64,000 nt of DNA from Yamagishiella unicocca (lineage: Eukaryota; Chlorophyta; Chlorophyceae; Chlamydomonadales; Volvocaceae): NCBI GenBank assembly GCA_003116995.1, contig BDSL01000009.1, positions 434,001 through 498,000 on the forward strand, given 5' to 3'. The notes beneath the pieces were generated by a model. That model saw only the letters and a program-made list of their open reading frames with translations. It was not told the origin of the DNA and did not search any database. A program made the position numbers and the translations under genes. Shown in pieces: positions 58,846-64,000 of the stretch (the first letter of the stretch is position 1; every line of letters starts with the position of its first letter).

Positions 58846-61800
58846 TCACTCAGGCCCCGTGTCTACGGTGCCGGACCTTGACAGCACCCCGGGGTCCACG
58901 GACAGCGTCTCCATGAGGGTCTCGATGCGCGAGCCCCATGGCAATGTCTCGCGGTTGAACTTCGGGATCTGCTTCAGGTACTTGAGCTTGCCCAGGGCGT
59001 TCCTTGCTTCGACGCGGTCGTCCAGCCAGCCGGTGAGCGTCCCGCCGTCCGTCGCCGCGTGCTCCACCCAGTCCTCATGGCCCTTGCCCGCTAGGAGCAC
59101 CACGTCCTCTGGCCCCGCAGTGCCGATTGCGGCGCGGATGGCGCTGTAGCGGTCCTCCATGATGTAGCTACATGGGCAGGAAAGACAACGTGGCCCGGAG
59201 CGGGTGTTTAGACCAAAAGGCTCTTCTTGCCCCTATGCTAACGCACAGCGCGTGCAGTGCTGCTGTACGCCTGGAACCCCACATGCTCCCTTGCCGACCC
59301 ATCCCTCATCCCCTCCCGCGACCTACTACCTACTACTCCCAATTCCGCTTACCGCTTGTTATCGCGCTGCGCCTTCTGCAAGTACGGCTCGAACCACAGC
59401 GGCGTGCGGCCCTGGTCCTGGAACGGGAAGTAGGCGTAGGCCGAGTAGCGGTTGATCATGTCGTCCGGGAAGCCCGCGACGATGTCCGCTACCACCTTGG
59501 CCGGGTCCTCCAGCCGGGGGTTCTCGTTCGTCACAAGCACATAGTCCGATTTGGCATGCGCCACGGCGCCCATCTTGGGGCGCACGGACGGGTCCTCGTT
59601 GCCCGAGCAGCCGAACACTGTGAAGATCTGCAATCGAGGCGTGGCGTACGTGTTGAGGAACTGGGATGACAATTCACGGGCACGCGGCTTGCGGGTTCCG
59701 GCGCACAGCGGAAGGCACATACGATGTTGTGTGGGGCAAGCAGGCGCTCATGTAGCTGCCTTTGTCTGTATGAATTGGATGTCCGCAGCGACAATGCAAA
59801 ACGTGCCCGCTCCTTCTCACCTCCCAACTACCGTTGGACGGGTGACGGTAAAAACAAGCTAGGCAGGGGCTAGTGGCACTGCTACTGGGCACTGTCACAC
59901 TGGCGTTCGGCGGCCTCCGAGTTGCGCACCTGCCGCGCCCCCCCTTGCCGTAGCGCATCCAGCATGGCGCCCAGCGTGTCGGGGTTCCGAGCCGCGTCCA
60001 CCACCACACTGAACTCCTGGCCCTCATCGATCACCTCCGACCTGGCAGCAACGGGCGCGAGGCAGGGCAACGCGCGGCAGCGCGAATCAAGTGAGGCCGG
60101 GCGTACCGTAATGGCGCCAGGCACATGCCGCAAAAGGAAGCACGATTGGGAAGGCAACAGACAATACTGAAGCAGTCAAGTTGTCGCAATGTCCGCTGCG
60201 AGAGGGTGATTCGGACGCCCGCGCATTGCGTCGACGCCGCAGGAGGTATACGTGGCGTGTGGCTCAGACAAGGCTGAAAGCTGTCAGCAGGGCACCACGT
60301 GCCTCAGAATTTGATGGTACTGTAATTCAGTCATCACCGCCACACGCCAAAGGACACGCGCTGTATGCTGGTCGTTTTACTCCATGACCTCCTTGATCCA
60401 CAGCGCGGTACGATTGCCGACACGCCATCGGAATGGGAATATTGCGCGCAGCCCCGTCAAACACCGTTATCACCAACCAGGTCCCATTTGTTACGTGGTC
60501 ACGGAAACTAGCTACAGCCAGTGTCAGTAGAAATGAGGTTGTCCACTGGGCGGCGGAGCCATTGGACAATATTTTATCAACAGTGCTCGCAACGCCCCAG
60601 TGCAGGGTCGGGGACCCTGGCCCTATGCCCGAACGTGCATGCCCCCACCTTCCGGGTATCTCCACCGCCTCAATGCCGGCCACGATGGATGTGAGTGGCG
60701 CCTTCAGCGCGATACCCGTGGCCACCGCCGCAAGCAGGTTGGACACGTTGTGGCGGCCCAGCAAGTTGGAGATGATCTGTAATCGACCGTTTGGAGTTTT
60801 GATGATGATCTGGACGGACAACGGACAAGGGCGGGAAGGGTTGCGGAACCTGATGTGCGATGGCGGGCCGGGGCCAGCTGGTTGACAATCAGCGAGCCGT
60901 GGGCATCTGTACGCGACGCTGGCAGGCCCGCGGCGGGAGGAATAAGCGAGACCATTTAGGGCACGAGAGAAAGAAACGCCGATGGATGGGCTACAGCAGG
61001 TGCGTGGCGCTTGTTTCCACCCCCCAATGTCCTGCCCTCGCATCGCTGCGTTGTTGTAGCTGGTATTGCACTGGGGAGGACGCTGGTATTGGCACATTTT
61101 GTGCCTATCGAGGTGCACGTCATCTACCTTGCTACGTGCCAGTCAGCGCAACCGTCCTGCCCTACCTCAGGCGCCTCTCCACAGGCGCAACCCCAGGCCA
61201 CGCAGCTGCACGTACTTCGTGCTGGACGCCCACTGCACAGCCGCTTTGCCCCCAGGGCCTGCCCCCTGGAATGCCAACCGCCGCGCCGCACTCTCCGGCA
61301 ATCCCACGCCGCACGCCAAAGAGTGCCCCCTCCACCAAACCAGGCGCGCACGGGCCCTCGCCTCCGTGCTTGCCCGCCGCCTTACCTCGGTCTCCCAAAT
61401 GTTCGACTTGATGCTCTCCGCGCACACGTCCGCGTCGCTGTTGGACACCCCGAACGTGACGACGGGCACGGCGCCGTTGAGCCGGTGCAGCAGCTGGTCC
61501 GCCGCGGGGTCGTCGGCGTTCAGTACGAGCGCCTGCGACTCCGGGTCTCGTAGCTTGAGCTCCAGCGTCGTCATGGCCAGCTCCACCGCGTCTCGGCAGG
61601 CGTCCACCATGTCCGCGGGCTGCTGGTGTGCCGGCTGGCCCACGCGGGGCGACAGGTTCGTCACCACCGCCACGTTGAGGTCCACGTAGTCGTGTGACCC
61701 CACAGCTAGGCTCTGCCGTGCGTGGCCGGCCACATACACGCGGGTGGGGTGCGGGGTGCGGGGGGGCGAAATGGGCTCAGGCTACTTGTCAGTGGTAAGA

Positions 61801-63447
61801 AACACCGAGATGAACCCAGACAAGCCCTGGACGGGTACGTTTTCGCAGGTATGTGGGATGGGCTAAACCCTTAAAAGTCCAGGCGGCGGCACCGCAGCTA
61901 GGGCTCTCAACCCAGGAGAGCTGCGCTCCTCCATGGTGAGGTGCGACTCCCGCATGACGCGAGGCCGGCACCGTGTGCAGCTGGCGGGGAGCCATAGGGC
62001 CCACTTACCCCTGCCGTCATTGCCAGCACCCGCCATGGCCACAGGCCCCTGCCCCCGTACGTATCCCTACCCAGCTCACCTCAGCCCCGATCTCCATGAC
62101 CGCCACTCCCGCACCCCGGTCGCGCATTCCCGCCAGCAGCTTCTGCGTGTTGAGGCCCGGCATCCGGCCCCCGTAGTACTGCTCGTACTTCCCTGCATCG
62201 CCAGCCGGATGACGCACACAGTGGAGTGGGTGCCTTGGGGAAAGGACAAAGCTCGTGTGGCGGCCTCTGTGGCATTCCGCCCAGGGAGCAGCTTGCAGAC
62301 GCACGCTAGGAGACACGGTGACAGCGGTGTTGGTGAAGTTCCAACCGCAACTGCGGACCCCAAGGCAACTGACGTTGCCGTGCCGTGGCGAGGGCTTTCT
62401 GCGCATGACCAACGCTCGTCACTGTCGTGAGCGCTTGCCGCCGAACAGCGAGCCCAGTACAGCTGTTTGGGGCAAAGCAGGTGCTGGGCATCAGTGGCCG
62501 CTGTCTGGTGCCAAGACGTTCACCTCCGTTGTTCACTCCTTTGCCCTAGCCCTGCCCGCAGACCCGCATGCCGAAGCTGGTCCACGAAGTAGCAGCGTCC
62601 ATTTCATCACACATTAACATAAGGTTTGCGACCTAACGTGCGACCCAATGTGCGGGCATATGCGAGGCTCGTTTCGATCCAGCGCAGAAACAGAAACTGA
62701 GGTAAAGCCCTTGACCTCATCGTCTTAACGATGCCCCTCTCGTTGGAATACCCCGCGACTGCTGCCTGCTTTGCGCCTGGCCATCCGAGTCGCACCGCGC
62801 TTCTGCTCCCGTCTTGCAGCACAAGCCACGCCCCGCCAACGCCCTAGGCAACTCATCCAACCTCACCGGCGTAGGGCACCAGCTTGAACGGCACGGAAGA
62901 TTCCCGCTCCGCCGATGGGTCCTCTTCAAGGGGCTCCCACAGGTAGCCGTCTTCATCCAACCTGCACGTTATCGCAAAGGCAGGTGATGCGCTGTGGCAC
63001 TGCGGAGCGCCGGGCTCCCTGCACGCACGCTTCCTGGAGCTCCGCGCGCGGCAGCGTGCAACCCGGGTAGCACGTAGTGCTACGGGTACCGCCTGTTGGC
63101 GCCCATACTGGTCTCAGCCCGGCTGTCACAGCTCCCCCGTCTGCTCTGGCGGCTCACCTCACCGCAGCGCCTGCTACCCACCCATGCTTCTTTAACGACA
63201 TGGGTGGGTAGCAGGCGTGACCCTGCGAAGCAGCCCTTTTTCGGAACGCCAAAACTGCAGACGGCAGCCCCTTCCTCTCTCCCCCCCGCATGCGCGCACC
63301 GGTCTTCAGCAATGGCGTGTTCGATGGACGACATGAGCCCCACCGTCTGGCCCAGCTCCTCGAGGATGCCGCGGATGAGCCAGGCGGTGGTGGTCTTCCC
63401 GAGCAGGCCCAGCACCCCGATCGTCACCATGTGGCGAGATGGCGTGT
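58846..63447 (-). CDS. MURE: MurE ligase-like plastid protein (MurE/PAP11), 5' end missing, 8 exons seen
   Basis: Homologue of UDP-MurNAc-tripeptide ligase; in land plants it is PAP11, a subunit of the plastid-encoded RNA polymerase. Exons: 63447-63300, 62961-62867, 62192-62080, 61712-61386, 60809-60649, 60041-59930, 59627-59353, 59167-58846, all in phase (1,553 coding bases). Seen in order: IGVLGLLGKTTTAWLI (ATP loop), NTQKLLAGMRDRGAGVAVME, DYVDLNVAVVTNL, NGRLQIISNLLGRHNVSNLL, VEIPGRSEVIDEGQ, VVVDAARNPDTL, IFTVFGCSGNEDPSVRPKM, VTNENPRLEDP and VLLAGKGHED. The P-loop has GLLGKT where MurE has GT(N/D)GKT, and the AHTPD motif reads ARNPD, so ligase activity is doubtful. The first exon starts in mid-codon: the N-terminal domain and start lie upstream, in or beyond the last 550 bases. 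Confidence 0.85.
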
Positions 63448-64000
63448 CTGGGGGGGAGGGGTCCCGGACGGTATCGGACAGTCAGTGCTGGAGTCTCAGC
63501 AGCAGACGGGGTTCAGTACCATGCTACCCAACGCTGTGATCCCATTCCAGAGTCAGTGCGGCAGACAGACGTTGTGACCCTAGAAGCTCCGTATCCGCCA
63601 GCTCCAGCCGCCAGTCGAACGCCAACCGCACACCAGGACAGGGCCCCTCCGCCAACAGCGGCACACCAGGTACCGGTCCCTGCACCGGTCCCTGCATCGA
63701 TCCCAGCGCCGGTCACTCTATGCCGACCGTACGTCCCGCCCGCTTTGCTGCCCAAGCCCCCGGCATTGTGAGTGCCAACCTAGCCGACGCGTGCTGCGTC
63801 CATTCTGACGTCGTACCAGCCAACTTCAATACCTTCTCTCTGAATACTCACTCGCCCGCTTGAGTTATAATCCCCACCGCTTCATCACGAACCGCATTCG
63901 CACGTGGCCCTGCCGCTCCCGCCCGACCACAACCCTTCACGGCGCTGCACCACGCACGACCAGATGCATCCCGCACCCCACCTTCCCCACGGCACCCCGC
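63448..64000 (-). other. Probable 5' intron or upstream exon region of MurE-like gene
   Basis: A C-rich tract and CAG precede the first recognised exon, so this begins as an intron. I find no exon matching the MurE N-terminal domain here. A Pro/Val/Ala repeat (CCGGTCCCTGCACCGGTCCC) lies at about 63673-63720. Confidence 0.4.

Overview
The window is nuclear DNA of a green alga, most likely a volvocine/chlamydomonadalean relative of Chlamydomonas, Gonium or Volvox. The signs are very GC-rich coding exons, many short exons with GTGAGT/GTGCGC donors and CAG acceptors, TGTAA polyadenylation signals, Ala/Gly/Gln-rich insertions in conserved proteins, and plant-type proteins (CCT-domain pseudo-response regulator, plastid UMP kinase, plastid MurE/PAP11-like protein). 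All gene models were spliced by eye. Exon phases were checked from base counts, and the phase agreement over up to 13 exons is the main support for them.

Layout: nucleoredoxin (487-4204, +). PIF/Harbinger DNA transposon with an accessory ORF and a DDE transposase facing each other (about 5.45-8.34 kb). AT-richer unassigned DNA to 9.48 kb. A 1,402-residue NLR-like STAND ATPase (9484-16722, +) with a myristoylation-type N-terminus, an MLKL/HeLo-like helical region, an EF-hand, an NB-ARC-type NTPase and nine kinesin-light-chain-type TPRs. PIG-O, the GPI ethanolamine-phosphate transferase 3 (17599-24195, -). A giant U2AF65 of about 1,807 residues (24540-34499, -). Bacterial-type UMP kinase, organelle targeted (35206-36548, +). 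A peroxisomal-type nucleotide carrier (37522-39680, +). Repeat-rich intergenic DNA. A receiver-CCT pseudo-response regulator (43450-47308, -). More repeat relics. A 1,808-residue Fe-S RecB nuclease/SF1 helicase of the TM0106 type (49188-55430, -). Kinetochore SPC24 (57185-58103, +). The 3' part of a MurE/PAP11-like gene (58846-63447, -), whose 5' end is not visible.

The genes are ordinary single eukaryotic units, not an operon. Two stand out. The NLR-like protein has an architecture I do not know as a described immune receptor: a putative membrane-active helical effector, a Ca2+ sensor, a signalling ATPase and TPR sensor repeats in one chain. The Fe-S nuclease-helicase looks like a prokaryotic DNA-processing machine living in an algal nucleus. 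The non-coding DNA holds several repeat families: a 31-bp motif shared by the transposase intron and a PIG-O intron, a 30-bp motif in three introns of two genes, a motif beginning with a conserved CGAGGAAGACCCGTGG core, and a roughly 400-bp element lying downstream of both the nucleoredoxin and the NLR-like gene.
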